Source of the DNA: Pyropia haitanensis
Lineage: Eukaryota; Rhodophyta; Bangiophyceae; Bangiales; Bangiaceae
NCBI GenBank assembly: GCA_008729055.1
Contig: SDUX01000003.1
Coordinates: forward strand, 1,860,001-1,924,000
Length of the DNA: 64,000 nt
Reading direction: 5' to 3'
Shown here: one piece after another, positions 10,789-21,106 of the stretch
Numbering within the stretch: the first letter of the stretch is position 1
Layout of the letters: every line of letters starts with the position of its first letter
Made by a program: the position numbers and the translations under genes
The notes under the pieces: model-generated
Seen by the model: the letters and a program-made list of their open reading frames with translations, nothing else
What the model was told of the DNA's origin: nothing
Databases searched by the model: none

Positions 10789-11455
10789 CCTGCGCTGACC
10801 CCGCCGCCGCGTCCCCGCGGCGCGCGCGGCGGCCGCAACGTGGCGCCGCCGCGGCCGGCGGCGGGCGGCAGCGTCAAGGCGGCGGCCGCAGCCGCGCCCG
10901 CGCGGGCGGCGATGGGGAGCGGGGAGAGGGACAGACGCGCCGCGGGCGTGCGTCACGACGGGTGGCGGCGGCGGCGGCGGCGGCCTCGGTTTTTCGTTGG
11001 CCTGGGGCGGGCGCGGCGGGCTGCGGTCGACGCGGCCGGCCGGCCCGTGCCGCCTCGGCGGCGGCGGCGCGGCCCGCGCGGGGCGGCGCATGGCGCGGCG
11101 GCCGCGCCGCGCCGCCGCCGCGGCGGCCGCCCCCCCGCGCCGCGCGTCCGCGACTCGGCCGCGCCGTGCCGCCCGGCCGGGGCGGCCGCCGCCGCCACCC
11201 CCGCCGGCGGCGACGGCCGCGTCGGCGCGTCTGTGCGCTCGCCCACCCCGCGGGTAGCCGCCGGCGCCGACCACCCGCGCCGCCGCCGCCGCCCGCCCGC
11301 CGTCGCCACCCCCGCCGCCCCCACCCCGCCGCCATTGGCGGCGGCCGCGGCGGCGGCGGCGGCGGCGGCGTCGCGCTTCCCCCGCGGCGCGGTCCTCCTC
11401 TCCCTCCCTCTCCGCGCCTCCCCCCTTGCGCACCCCCGCGCCTACCTGCGCAACC
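10789..11455. other. GC-saturated region upstream of the ankyrin gene
   Basis: This region lies between the transposon-like element and the first ATG of the ankyrin-repeat gene. It is almost entirely G and C in CCG/GGC-type repeats. It probably holds the promoter and 5' leader, but no element could be pinpointed. Confidence 0.4.
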
Positions 11456-12022
11456 ATGCGCGTGCCGCTGCTCGCGGCCGGCGGCCCGCGCGGCGGCGAC
11501 GCCGCCTCCCCCCTCACCTCCGCGGCGGCGGCGGCGGGCGCGGCGGGGCGGGCTGCCGACGGCGGCGGCGTCGCCGCGGCAGACGCCGACGCGGCGCTGC
11601 CGCCGCTGGTCGCCGCTGCTGTGGCGGGCGCCGTCGACGGCGTCGCCGCCGCGCTCGCCGCCGCCGCCACCACGCCGGCTGGTGACACGGAGGGGGGGGA
11701 CGCCATCCGCGGCGGCGGCGGCGGCGGCGGCTCGCTCCCCGCGGCGGCGGCGGCGGCGCCCGCGGCGGCGGGCCCGCCACACGGGGCGGCGGCGCTGCTG
11801 GCGGCGGCCACCCACGGCCACGCGCCGGTGGTGGCGGCGCTGCTCGCGGCGGGCGTGCCCGCCGGCGGGGCACCCCCCACGACGACGGCCGCCGGCGGCA
11901 CCGCCGGCTGGGACGCGCCGCTGCACGCCGCGGCCCGCCGTGGCCACGCGCGTGCCGTCGCGGCGCTCCTCGCCGCGGGCGCGCCCGTCGACGCGCGCGG
12001 CGCGACGGGCGCGACGCCGCTC

Positions 12023-12066
<44 letters not shown>

Positions 12067-13214
12067 GGCGGCGGCCGTCCCCGCCGGCACGCCCGCCGGC
12101 ACACCCGCCGGCACTCGCGGCGGCGGCGGCGCGGGGGAGGCCGCCGACGGGGAGGCGGTGGTGGCGGCGCTGCTCGCGGCGGGCGCGGCGGTCGACGCGG
12201 CGGGCGCGGGGGGGGTGCTGCCCATCCACGCCGCCGCCGCGGGCGGGCGGGCGGGGGTGGTCGCCGCGCTGCTCGCCGCGGGCGCGGACGGGAACGCGGT
12301 GCTGCGGCGGCGGCGGCGGGAGGGGGGGGGGGGGGGGGGGGGTGGGGGGGGGGGGTGCTCCGGGCGCTGCGTCGGGGGGTGGGGAAGGGGGGGGGGGGGG
12401 GGGTGGCCACGATGGTCGCCCGGCGTCTGTGACCGCGGGGGCGCCAGACGGGGAGGAGGAGGCGGCCGAGGGGGAGGCCGCAGAGGGGGAGGCGGCAGCG
12501 GCGGACGCGGTGGAGGCGCACGTGGGGGTTGCCACGGCCGGCGGCGCGTCGGGCGGCGGGGGAGCCGCGTCGGCGGCGGCGGCGGCGGGTGGGGTGCGCG
12601 CCGCCGTGGCCGCTGCCGAGCCGCGGGGCGGTGACGGCAGCGACGGCAGCGACGGCGGGCGGGGCGCATGCCGGCTCACCCGCAACACCGCGCGGGTGGC
12701 GCTCGACGCCGACGCCGACGCCGACGCCGACGCTGACGCTGACGACGACGCCGACGCCGACGCCGACGCCAACGCCGACGCTGACGCTGGCGTCGACCCG
12801 CTCGCGGCGGCTGTGGCGGCGGCAGACACGGCGGACCGCGGCGGCGGCACGCCGCCGCCGCCACCGTCCACAGCAGCAGACGGGGTCCCCGGCGGGGGTG
12901 CGGGCGGCCGTGCCGCCGCCGCCCCCCCGCCGCGCCACCCGTCGCGCGTGCGCGGCCTCTTCCGCCGCCGCTCGGCGCCCGCGGCCGCCGCGGCGGCCGC
13001 CGCCGACGCGGACGCGGGCGGCGGCGCCGACGACGGCGCGGCGGTCCCCTTTTTTTGTGCGCCGCCGCCGGGCGGCTCGCCGCCGCCTGGGGATGCGGCC
13101 GCCGTGGCGGGGGAGCCGCCGCCGCCGCCGCCGCCGCGGGGGGGGCGCCGGGGGGGGGGGCGGCCGCGTCGGCGCCCGACCTTGGGCACCTGTCGCCGGG
13201 CGACACGGGCGGCG

Positions 13215-13261
<47 letters not shown>

Positions 13262-15713
13262 GGCGGGGGGACCCCGCGTGGTGGCACGGCGACGGCTGCG
13301 GCAGGGGCGGCGGCGGTGCCGCCGACCGACGCTGACGCGCCCGTGGCATCAGAGGGCGCCACGAATTCTCCTCTACCCGGCGGCGCGGCGGCGGCGGCGG
13401 CGGCGACGGCGGCGGCGGGGGCGGCGCCGCCGTCAAAGCCGCCGCCGCTGGCCGCGGCCGCGGCCTCGGCGGGCGAGGGCGCGGCGCCGGCCGATGGGGG
13501 CGGCGGTGACGGCGGCGTCGACGCGGTGGGCGCTACGACGACGACGACCACCACCACCACCGCCGCCGCCGCGGGCGTTGGCGGCGTGGCGCGGCTGGTG
13601 TTTGGGCGCCGCGGCGGCACGGTCGGCGGCAGTGACAGCGGCGGGCGGGTAGTCGCGCCCGCTCCCCTTGTGCCAAGCGACGCGTCGGCGGCGGCGGCAG
13701 CGGCGGCGGCGGCGGCAGCAGCGGTTGAGGAAGAGGTTGGCGCGACGCCGCTGGCGCTGGCGGTTGCGAATGGCCACCCAGAGACCGTGCGGGTGCTCGT
13801 CCGGTGGGGCGCCACCCCCGGCAGCCGCTGGCGCAAAGGCTCCGCCGCCGCGCTCGCGCGCCGCCGCCGCGACGGCGGCCTGATGGTCGCGCTGCTGGCG
13901 GGCCGGGAGCCGCCAGCCGGCGCGGCCGCCGCCGACCGTGCCGACGGTGCCGCCGCCGACGGGCTGGCCGCCGTCGACGGCGGTGGCGCCGGGGGGGGGG
14001 GGGGGGCGGGCGGCCCGGCGGCGGCGCTGCGGGCGGCGTACCGCGGCTTCCTGGACGACCCGGACGCCCTGACGCTGGCGGCGGTCGAGGCGGCGCTGCT
14101 CGCGCCGGGCCGCGTCCGGTGCTTTGCGTCGCTCCTCGCCGCGCACGCCATTCTGGTGCTCGCCGCCGAGGCGGGGGTGGTGGCCACCACGTTTGCCGAC
14201 GCCGCCGCCACTGCCGCCGCGGGCCACGGCGCGCTCCGCCTCGCCGACGACGCGGCGGGCGCCGCCCAGCGGGACGCCTGGTTCGCGCACGTCTACCACG
14301 AGCCGTTTGACGCGCTCGCCGCGGACGAGGTGGCGCTCGGCGTCGGCCTCGTCCGCGACGCGGCCGCCCGCGGCGTCCTCGAGCGCCACCACGTGGCCGT
14401 CCTCTACTCGGCCTACCGCATCGCCGCGTCGGTGCGCGCGGTCGTCGCGGACCTCTACGCCCGCGTCGGCGGCGTGGCCGCCGCGGCCGCCGCCGACGCG
14501 GCGGCGCTGGCGGCGGACGTCGCGGCGCTCCGCGCGGCGCTGCGGTCGCGCGACCGCCGCGCGCTGGCGGCGGGGGTGGCCAAGGTGGGTCTTTGCCTGG
14601 TGCCGTTTGTGGGGGGGGCCGTCGCCGCGGGGGTGGAGGTGGCCCTCGCGGCGGCGCCGGCGGGGGGGCGCGTCGCCGCCGCCGCGACGGCGTTTTTGGT
14701 CAACCACGGCGAGCTGGGCGCCGCGGCCGAGGTGCTCGGCGCCATGTCCGCCGTCGTGGGGGGGGGGGGGGGGGGTGCCGGCAGCTGCGCTCGGCGACGG
14801 CGGCGGCGGCGGCGGTGGTGGGGGTGCTGGCGCGACGGGCGGCGCGGCGGTGCTCGGCGACGCGGCCGCGACGGCCGCGGCGGTGGCCGAGCGGTGGGGC
14901 TCGTGGGCGGAGCTGGCGCTGGAGCTGGCGGACCTGGCGTCGGCGGTCGGGGAGGTGCGCTCCGCGCTCGACGCGGACCGTGGCGCGGCGGGGGGCACGG
15001 CACCGCCGCCGCCGCCGCCGCGGCAGCAGCCGCCGCCGGCCGGGCCGCCGCGGCCGCCGCCGCACGCCCTACCCCCAGCCGCCATCGGCGGCGGCACGGG
15101 CGCGGCCGACGGCGTGAACGGCGCGGCGGCTGCCGCGGCGGCCACCGGCGACGCGGTGGAGGCGGGCGCACCGCTGCCGGACAGCGGCGGTGGCGGCGGC
15201 GGCGGCGGCAGCGTCGGCGGCGGCGCCGTGTCGCCGGCCACCCCCCCATCCCCCCCTGGGGTGGCCATCCCCCTCGAGGCCGCCACCCCCGCCGACGTGG
15301 CGTCCGCGCTGACCGCGTTTCTCGCCGCCGCGGCGCCCGGCGCGGCGCTCGGCGCGGCGATCGCGGCGGCCGCCGCGGACGAGCGCGTCTGCGGGCGGGC
15401 GGTGGCGTGGGACGACGACCCGCCGGCGCTGGCGGCGGCGCTGGTTGGCGGCGTCCCCGCCGTGGGGGGGGGGGGCGGTCCCCCGCGGGGGGTGCTGGTG
15501 CTCGCACGGCGGTGGCTCGCCACCGTGCGGTCCGAGGGGGTGCTGTGGGTGGGGGGGGGGATGACGCCGCGGGGGGGGGCGGGGGGTGTGGGGGGGGGGG
15601 GGTTGCCCCTGGGAGTGGGCCAGGCGGTGGCGAGAAGGGGGGGGGGGTGGAGGTGGGGGTGGCGGTGGGGACGGCGCGAGTCCCGCCGCCTGAGGGCACC
15701 GTGCAAGCTGTAG
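11456..15713 (+). CDS. Ankyrin-repeat protein with uncharacterised C-terminal region
   Basis: The ATG at 11456 has an A at -3. Ankyrin-type helices follow: GAAALLAAATHGHAPVVAALL, then DAPLHAAARRGHARAVAALL, then VLPIHAAAAGGRAGVVAALL, and a last unit ATPLALAVANGHPETVRVLV near 13745. Between them lie Ala/Gly tracts and an Asp-Ala repeat. The C-terminal third has a long helical region with a motif YHEPFDALAADEVALG (near 14300), then an amphipathic coiled region, then a hydrophobic stretch LCLVPFVGGAVAAGVEVAL (near 14595) that could be a membrane hairpin. I do not recognise that region. The frame changes near poly-G tracts at about 12320-12410, 13140-13160 and 14758-14775, with the same type of sequence continuing. 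The total would be about 1,400 residues. The role is unknown; ankyrin repeats usually mediate protein binding. Confidence 0.65.
12706..12788 (+). repeat. GACGCC hexanucleotide array coding Asp-Ala
   Basis: An imperfect array of GACGCC units with GACGCT variants lies inside the ankyrin-repeat gene. It encodes alternating Asp and Ala, a very acidic linker between the ankyrin blocks. Confidence 0.85.
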
Positions 15714-15756
15714 CAACAACAAAAAAAAAAAAGAACCGTAGCGGCACTGAGGGAGA

Positions 15757-15798
<42 letters not shown>

Positions 15799-15843
15799 CC
15801 GCCGCCGGTGCCGGCGCGTGCCAAACCGCCGGCCACCCCGCCC

Positions 15844-15956
15844 GCGCCGACGCCACTCCAGCGCCCACCGCCGTGCGTGGGCGCCATCCCCGCGGCCCCG
15901 CGCCGACGCCACTCCAGCGCCCACCGCCGTGCGTGGCCGCCATCCCCGCGGCCCCG
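15844..15956. repeat. Tandem duplication, 56-bp period
   Basis: Two adjacent copies start at 15844 and 15900 with GCGCCGACGCCACTCC. They differ at very few positions. They lie in the intergenic region 3' of the ankyrin gene. Confidence 0.85.
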
Positions 15957-16522
15957 CGCGCCGGCGGCGGCACGCGGCACGCGGCTGTGTTGGCGGCGGC
16001 CGCCGCCGGCGGCGGGCGTCCGCCACCCACCCGCCGCACCGGCCGCGCGTGTGGCACGGCGCCGCGGCGCGCCGTGCGCCGGCGGCGGCGGCGGCGCCGC
16101 CGTTGCGCGCGCGGCGCGCGGGCGTGGCGTGCCGGCGCGTTGGCAGCGACGGCGGGTGGCCGCCGTTGGGGGGTGCCGGTAGCGATGCAGGCCGCCGCGG
16201 CGATGGACATGGTGGCCAACCGCCGCGGGGGGGGGGGGGGTTGGCAGCGGCGGCCGCCACCGCGGCGGCCGCGTGCCGCCGCGCCGCCCACCACTGTCGA
16301 TGGGGCGCGTGCCGTAAATACGGTTCTGTGCAGGACACCGCGGGCGTGGCGTCCGCCGCCAGACGCACCGTCGCGTGTCCACGTGGCTGTCAACAATCCA
16401 GCCACGGGCCAGCCGACGCGGCCCGGCGCTCTCGGCGTCGTTTCCCGACGACCGCGGCTTGGGCGGCAGCGGCGCCCAAGACAGCCATGACCGTCCCCCC
16501 CCCCTCCCCCCCCCTCCCCCCC

Positions 16523-16690
16523 CTCCCGCCCACCCCCTCGCCGCGTGCCGCTTCAAAACCACCTCTCCTCCCACCATCCCCCCTTCCCCCCCCCCCCCTC
16601 CCCCCCCTCCCCCCCCTCCCGCCCACCCCCTCGCCGCGTGCCGCTTCCAAACCACCTCTCCTCCCACCATCCCCCCTTCCCCCCACCCCC
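16523..16690. repeat. Tandem duplication, 93-bp period, upstream of snurportin
   Basis: Two copies start at 16523 and 16616 with CTCCCGCCCACCCCCTCG. They share the internal text CCGCGTGCCGCTTC and differ by one substitution in the unique part. Each is pyrimidine-rich. They sit directly upstream of the snurportin start, so they may lie in its promoter or leader. Confidence 0.85.
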
Positions 16691-16729
16691 CCCCCACCCC
16701 CTCCCCCTCGCCCCCCAACCGGCATCACC

Positions 16730-19312
16730 ATGGCACCAACGCCCCCCCCCCCCCCCCACCCCCCCGTCCGCGACCGCGCCGCCCGCCGCGCCGCCGCCGC
16801 CGCCGCCGCGCGGCACCCCGCCGCGCACGTGCCCGCCGCGGCACGGCGGGCGGCGGCGCTCCGCCGTGCCACCGCCGCCCGCGCGGCGGTCACCGCCGCC
16901 CTCCGCGGGCTGCCGCCGCCGCCGCCGCCGCCGCCGGGGGTGGGGGGGGGGGGGTGGCGCGTGCGCACGCGTGGCGGGGGTGGGGGGGGACGGAAGGGGG
17001 GGGGGTACGGAGGTTGTTGGTGCCGCGGTTGGAGCTGGAGCCGCCGCTGCGGGTGTTGCTGTGGTGGCGGCGGCGGCCGCCGCGGTCGCTGACGCGGAGG
17101 GTGTGGCGATTGACGTGGACGCCGGTGCCGGCGTGGACGTGGGCGTGGACGTGGACGCTGGTGCTGGCGTGGACGTGGACGCTGCCGCCGGCGCCGACGC
17201 GGATCCGGCGGCGGTGGTGGCGGCCCGGCGGCGGGGGCGGCGGCGGCGGCGGCGGCGGTGCCCCCCCCCCCCCCCCACCGCCCTTGGCGGTGTTCTTCCC
17301 CCCCCCCCCCGAGCACCCCCCCCCTCCCCCCCCTCCTGTCCCTCCCCACGCACCTCACCCGCCCCGCCCTCCCCCCCGACCTCGCCACCGGCTGGCTCGT
17401 CCGCCCCCGCCCCGACGGCAAGCGTGGCCTCCTCATCGCCGCCGCGGGCCGCGTCTCTGTCCGTGGCCGCAACGGGCGGCCGCTGCTGCCCTCCTGGGAT
17501 GGTGCCGCCGCGTTTGGCCGTCCGCTGACGGTGTTGGAGGTGGCGGTGCCGCCGGGGGGGCGCGGGGGGGTGTGGGTCGTCGACGCGCTCGTGTGGGGGG
17601 GGGTGCGGCTGGATGGGGTGCCGGCAGAGGCGCGGCTGTTTTTTTTGGGCGGGCGTGTGGCCGAGGCGGGGGGGGGGTGGGGTGCCGGCTGGGGGGGGGG
17701 GGGGAGGGGGGGGGCGCCCGTGGGGGTTGCTCCCAGCGTGGGCCGCGGGGGGGAGGGCGTCCGCCGCGCGTACCGCGTGGCGTGTGGGGAGGAGGACCTG
17801 GCCGAGGCGGCCGCCGACGCGGCGGGGGTGGCGGCGGCGGCTGGCGCGCGCGTGGCCGCGGCCACCGCCGCGGCGGCGGCGGCGGCGGCCAAGTGGGATG
17901 GCCTGCTGTTTGTGGCCAAGGCGGGCGGCTACGACGTTGGCAGCACGCCGCTGGTGATGGGCTGGAAGGACGCCCGCTGCTCCGACTGGCCGGTCGAGAC
18001 GTTTCCCGAGCCGCCACCGCCGGGCCTGCCCGTCGCCGACTGGCCGCTGGTGGCGGTGCTGCGGGTGGCCGCCGCCGCCGGGGGGGGGCCCCCGCCGCCG
18101 CCGTCACCGCCGCCGCCGTTTGCGGCGGCGGCGGCCGCCGTGGCGGGTGGCGAGCCGCTGGGCGGGGGGGACGCGGAGGTGCGCATGGACGTGGTTGACG
18201 GTGACGCCGCCGACGACGACGGCGGCGGCGTGGCGGGGTGGCGGCTCGAGACGGCCGACGAGCCGCCCGTGTCGTGGCCGCTCGACGGGGTCACCGTGGA
18301 GGGCGCGGCGGACGATGGCGGGCTGGACGTGGGGGGGCGGCCGGCCGCGGCGGGTGACCTGCTGCGGCTGGCGGTGGTCAACGTGCGGGAGGTGGCGGAG
18401 GAGGCGGACGAGGCGGCGGTACGTGCGCGTGGGGGGGGGGGGGGGGGGAGGGGCGGGAGGAGGGCGAGGGCGGAGATTCGAGGTGTCGTGGAGGCGGGCC
18501 CCGTCTGGGTGTGCTGTGGGGGTGCGCGGCGCCGCCGCGGCGCGCCAGCCGCTGCGGGTGGGGGGGGGGGGGGGGGGGGGAGGAGCGGCTGTGGGGTACG
18601 AGGCGGCCGGGGCGCGCGCTCGTGGGGTCGGCCTGCCCGCCGGCGGGCGCGGCGCTGACGTCCCCTTGTGTGTGTGCTGACTTGGTTGGCGTAACTGGCC
18701 GGTGCTCTGCCCTTTTTCCCCCTGCCCGCTCCTTGCTGCTGCTGCCTGCCGCTGGCGGTGGTGCTACCGGACCGTCGTGTGGCCGGGCGTCTGCCCCGCG
18801 CGGGTGCTTGCGCTCCCAGGCGGTGCGGGCGGTCCGCTTTGCGGCCGTCGGCGTCGCCAGCCAGTCCCGTGCGGGGCCAGACTGCTGGAGCCGGGTACGT
18901 TTGGTCCGCCTTGTCGTCGGGCGCTCCTGTGCGCTCTGCTCCTGCCCGCGCGCTGTGTGCCGCCGGTGGTCTGCGGGGCGGGCCGCCCGCGCCGCCCGCG
19001 GTGGTGGCGTTGGCGCGCGCGCGCCGTGCGCGGCCGCCCGGTGGGTGGGGGGGCGGTCACCACTGACACGCGCACACGGGGCGGGGGTGGGCGTGGCTTG
19101 GCTGGCTGTGGCTCCCGTCTCCCCCCCCCCCCTTCCCCCCCCCCCCCCCACAGATTCTCTTCCAGTGCCACGCGCGGTACGCGCCGCTGACGGCCGACGC
19201 GATCGCCGCCGCCGCGGACGCGTCCGAGGGGTACGCGCCGGCCGACGGGGAGGGCGACGTGGCGTTTGCAGCGACCGCCGACGGGTGGGTGGAGCGGCTG
19301 GGGGCGGCGTGA
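16730..19312 (+). CDS. SNUPN: Snurportin-1, snRNP nuclear import adaptor
   Basis: Snurportin binds the trimethylguanosine cap of spliceosomal snRNAs and links it to importin beta. The start is an ATG in CACCATGG context. The N-terminal 60 residues are Arg-rich and could be the importin-beta-binding segment. The cap-binding domain is clear: GWLVRPRPDGKRGLLIAAAG near 17390, then the core WDGLLFVAKAGGYDVGSTPL near 17900. This closely resembles the human [21 protein letters not shown] region. One intron (18419-19153, GTACGT...CACAG) joins in phase 0 to a last exon coding ILFQCHARYAPL and a short acidic end. The frame changes near poly-G/poly-C at about 16940-17010 and 17260-17310. About 615 residues against roughly 360 in human, the excess being Ala/Gly/Pro loops. 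Confidence 0.8.
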
Positions 19313-20207
19313 GGGGGGGCGCGGCGATGCCGCAACGAGGACCCCGGTCTGACGAGCCGTGCCGTTTTTTGTTCTTTTTTTTTTTTTGCTGGTTTCCTCT
19401 GCCTGCTCGTCGCGGTGGAGGCCGCGGCCGAGCGCGCGCGCGAGTGCCACGGGGCGCGCGTGGGCGCCCGCCCGCGGCCGCACCGCCGCCGCCGTCCACG
19501 CGCGCCGCGCGCGTCGCGCGCCGCCCCGCGCGTCGCCGCCGCAGCTCGCGGGCGCACGGTCACGGCCGGCCAGCAGGGAGGGCGTCGTCGAGCCCCGCCG
19601 CATCCGCGGCGGCGCCCGTGCCGTCGCGCCAGCGACGGGCGTGGGCGCGGCGCGGTGGGGCCGCCGCACCGCTCCCTCCCCCCCCTCCCCCCCCTTCCCC
19701 CGCGCCCCCCATCGCCACGGGCCCGCGTCGGCCACCCACCCAGCCAGCGACGGCGCCCAGCCGACGCCCCAGGCGCGCGCCGGCGCTTTGGTGGTGGCGG
19801 CCGCGTCAGCCGTCCGTCCCTCTTCCCGCCGTACCGTACGGCCGTCGCGCTGCGGCGGCGGCGGGCAGCCGCGGCGCGGGACGCGCCCGCCACCGCGGCG
19901 CCCACGCCGGCCGCCGCCGCGGGTCGACGCGGCCGCGGGGCGGCCGCGGCCGGCTGCGGGCCGCGCGGGTACGCCGCGCCGCGCTGCGGCGGCGGCGGCG
20001 GTGGCGCCGCCGCCGCGTTACCGCCAACGGCGGCGTTGCAGTGGCGGGTCAGCGGCCGCCACCGCCCGCGTGTCGCCACTCACACACCCACACAAGAAGA
20101 GAAAAAACGCCAGCAGCCGACCCGCCGGCGCCGACGCCCACCCCCCCCCCCCCCCCGCCGCCGCCCCACATGGTCAGCACCCAGTCCCCTCCCCCCCCCC
20201 CCCCCCG
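19313..20207. other. Intergenic region between converging genes
   Basis: This is the shared 3' side of snurportin (plus) and the NFACT-R gene (minus). A T-rich tract (about 19363-19387) lies 50 bases after the snurportin stop and may belong to its 3' leader. The rest is GC-rich without a recognisable gene. Confidence 0.5.
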
Positions 20208-20642
20208 TTACTTCTTCTTCCCCTTGCCCGCGGCGGCCACGCGGCCACTCCCCAGCAGCCGCCCCAGCGCGTCCTCGCTCCGCACCACCACCGCCGTGTC
20301 GGGTGACCGCTTGAGCGTCACCGCCCCCGCCGCGTCCTCCACCCCCTTCTTCGACACGAACTTGGCCGGACAGTGGATGATGCTCACGGCCGGCACGCCG
20401 CGCGCGGCGGGCGAGTAGTGCTTGACCAGCTGGCCCGCGTCGGCGACGGCGGCGCGCACCGCGGCGGGGGGGGGGGGCGGCGTGCGGCCGGTCAGCGCGA
20501 CGAGCGCGTGGGCGGATGGGCCCGCCGCGAGGTGCACCCAAATGTCGTTTTGGCGGGCGCCAGTGACGAGCGCTTGGTTGTCCGCGGCGTTCTCGCCAAC
20601 GGCGATGGGGATGGCGTCGTCCGACAGGAAGTGGCGGACCAT
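20208..20642 (-). CDS. CCDC25/Jlp2-like NFACT-R domain protein
   Basis: The 144-residue protein is almost entirely one NFACT-R (DUF814) domain, the RNA-binding module of Rqc2/NEMF/FbpA proteins. The stand-alone eukaryotic form is known as CCDC25 or Jlp2. Diagnostic points are VGENAADNQAL near residue 15, then NDIWVHLAAGPSAHA near residue 33, which matches the DIWFHV...SAH core. QLVKHYS, then KFVSKKGVEDAAGAV near residue 100 follow, and a Lys-rich tail GKGKKK. The start ATG is in ACCATGG context. The coiled-coil C-terminus of animal CCDC25 is missing. A role in ribosome-linked quality control or nucleic-acid binding is inferred from the family. It is divergent from the uL2 gene, 464 bp between ATGs. 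Confidence 0.7.
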   Translation of the reverse strand: MVRHFLSDDAIPIAVGENAADNQALVTGARQNDIWVHLAAGPSAHALVALTGRTPPPPPAAVRAAVADAGQLVKHYSPAARGVPAVSIIHCPAKFVSKKGVEDAAGAVTLKRSPDTAVVVRSEDALGRLLGSGRVAAAGKGKKK

Positions 20643-21106
20643 GGTGGTTGGCGGGGGGGGGGCGGGCGGTGGAGAGGGGATGAGGAAGCTTGATGAGAGG
20701 GGCTGGCCGGTGGGGATGCAAGCGGAAGCTCTACGAGAACAAGAGGGAAGGGGACACAGGGGAAGAGCGGTGGTGGAGGAACAAGCACGAGGGTGGAAGG
20801 GACGCTTTGTGACAGTGCAGCAAGGCGCCGCACGGAAAGGGACAAACGAAAGGTGTTGATGCGTCCGAGTGCCATAATTTTGGGGTCACTCTCTACGAAA
20901 AGACCATGCCACGAGTTTCACTTACCACCCACAAGAAAAAGTACACCCTCGATCCCCAAAGGAATGACGGACTCGTATCATGTGCAGTCGCGGTCGTCGA
21001 CGCCACTGCGCAGAGCGGATGCGCGGCGTCTGGGCGACATCCGAGTGTTTGGCTGCGGCTGGACGCTCCCCCCTGGCCGCATCCCTCCCCGACCTCCTGG
21101 CTCGCG
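20643..21106. promoter_or_regulatory. Probable bidirectional promoter, NFACT-R / uL2
   Basis: The 464-bp gap between two divergent ATGs is less GC-rich than the genes. It has A-rich stretches such as ACAAGAAAAAGTACA near 20930. An upstream in-frame ATG at 20906 could extend the uL2 protein by 67 residues, but those lack targeting-peptide character. Confidence 0.45.

Larger units (their letters stand above)
15714..16729. other. Intergenic region with two local duplications
   Basis: Just after the stop of the ankyrin frame lies an A13 tract (about 15721-15733), probably in the 3' leader of that transcript. A poly-G run of over 30 bases follows at 15760-15792. The rest is GC-rich and holds two tandem duplications listed separately. 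Long open frames on the minus strand here begin with GTG and show no motif. Confidence 0.5.

Noticed and set aside
13433..16405. 990-codon open frame on the minus strand
   Set aside because: It lies antisense to the ankyrin gene, begins with GTG, and consists of Arg/Pro/Ala runs. It is a by-product of GC-saturated codons on the other strand.
20906..21106. Upstream ATG of uL2 as the true start
   Set aside because: The extra 67 residues have no presequence character or homology. The downstream ATG starts a typical mitochondrial targeting peptide.
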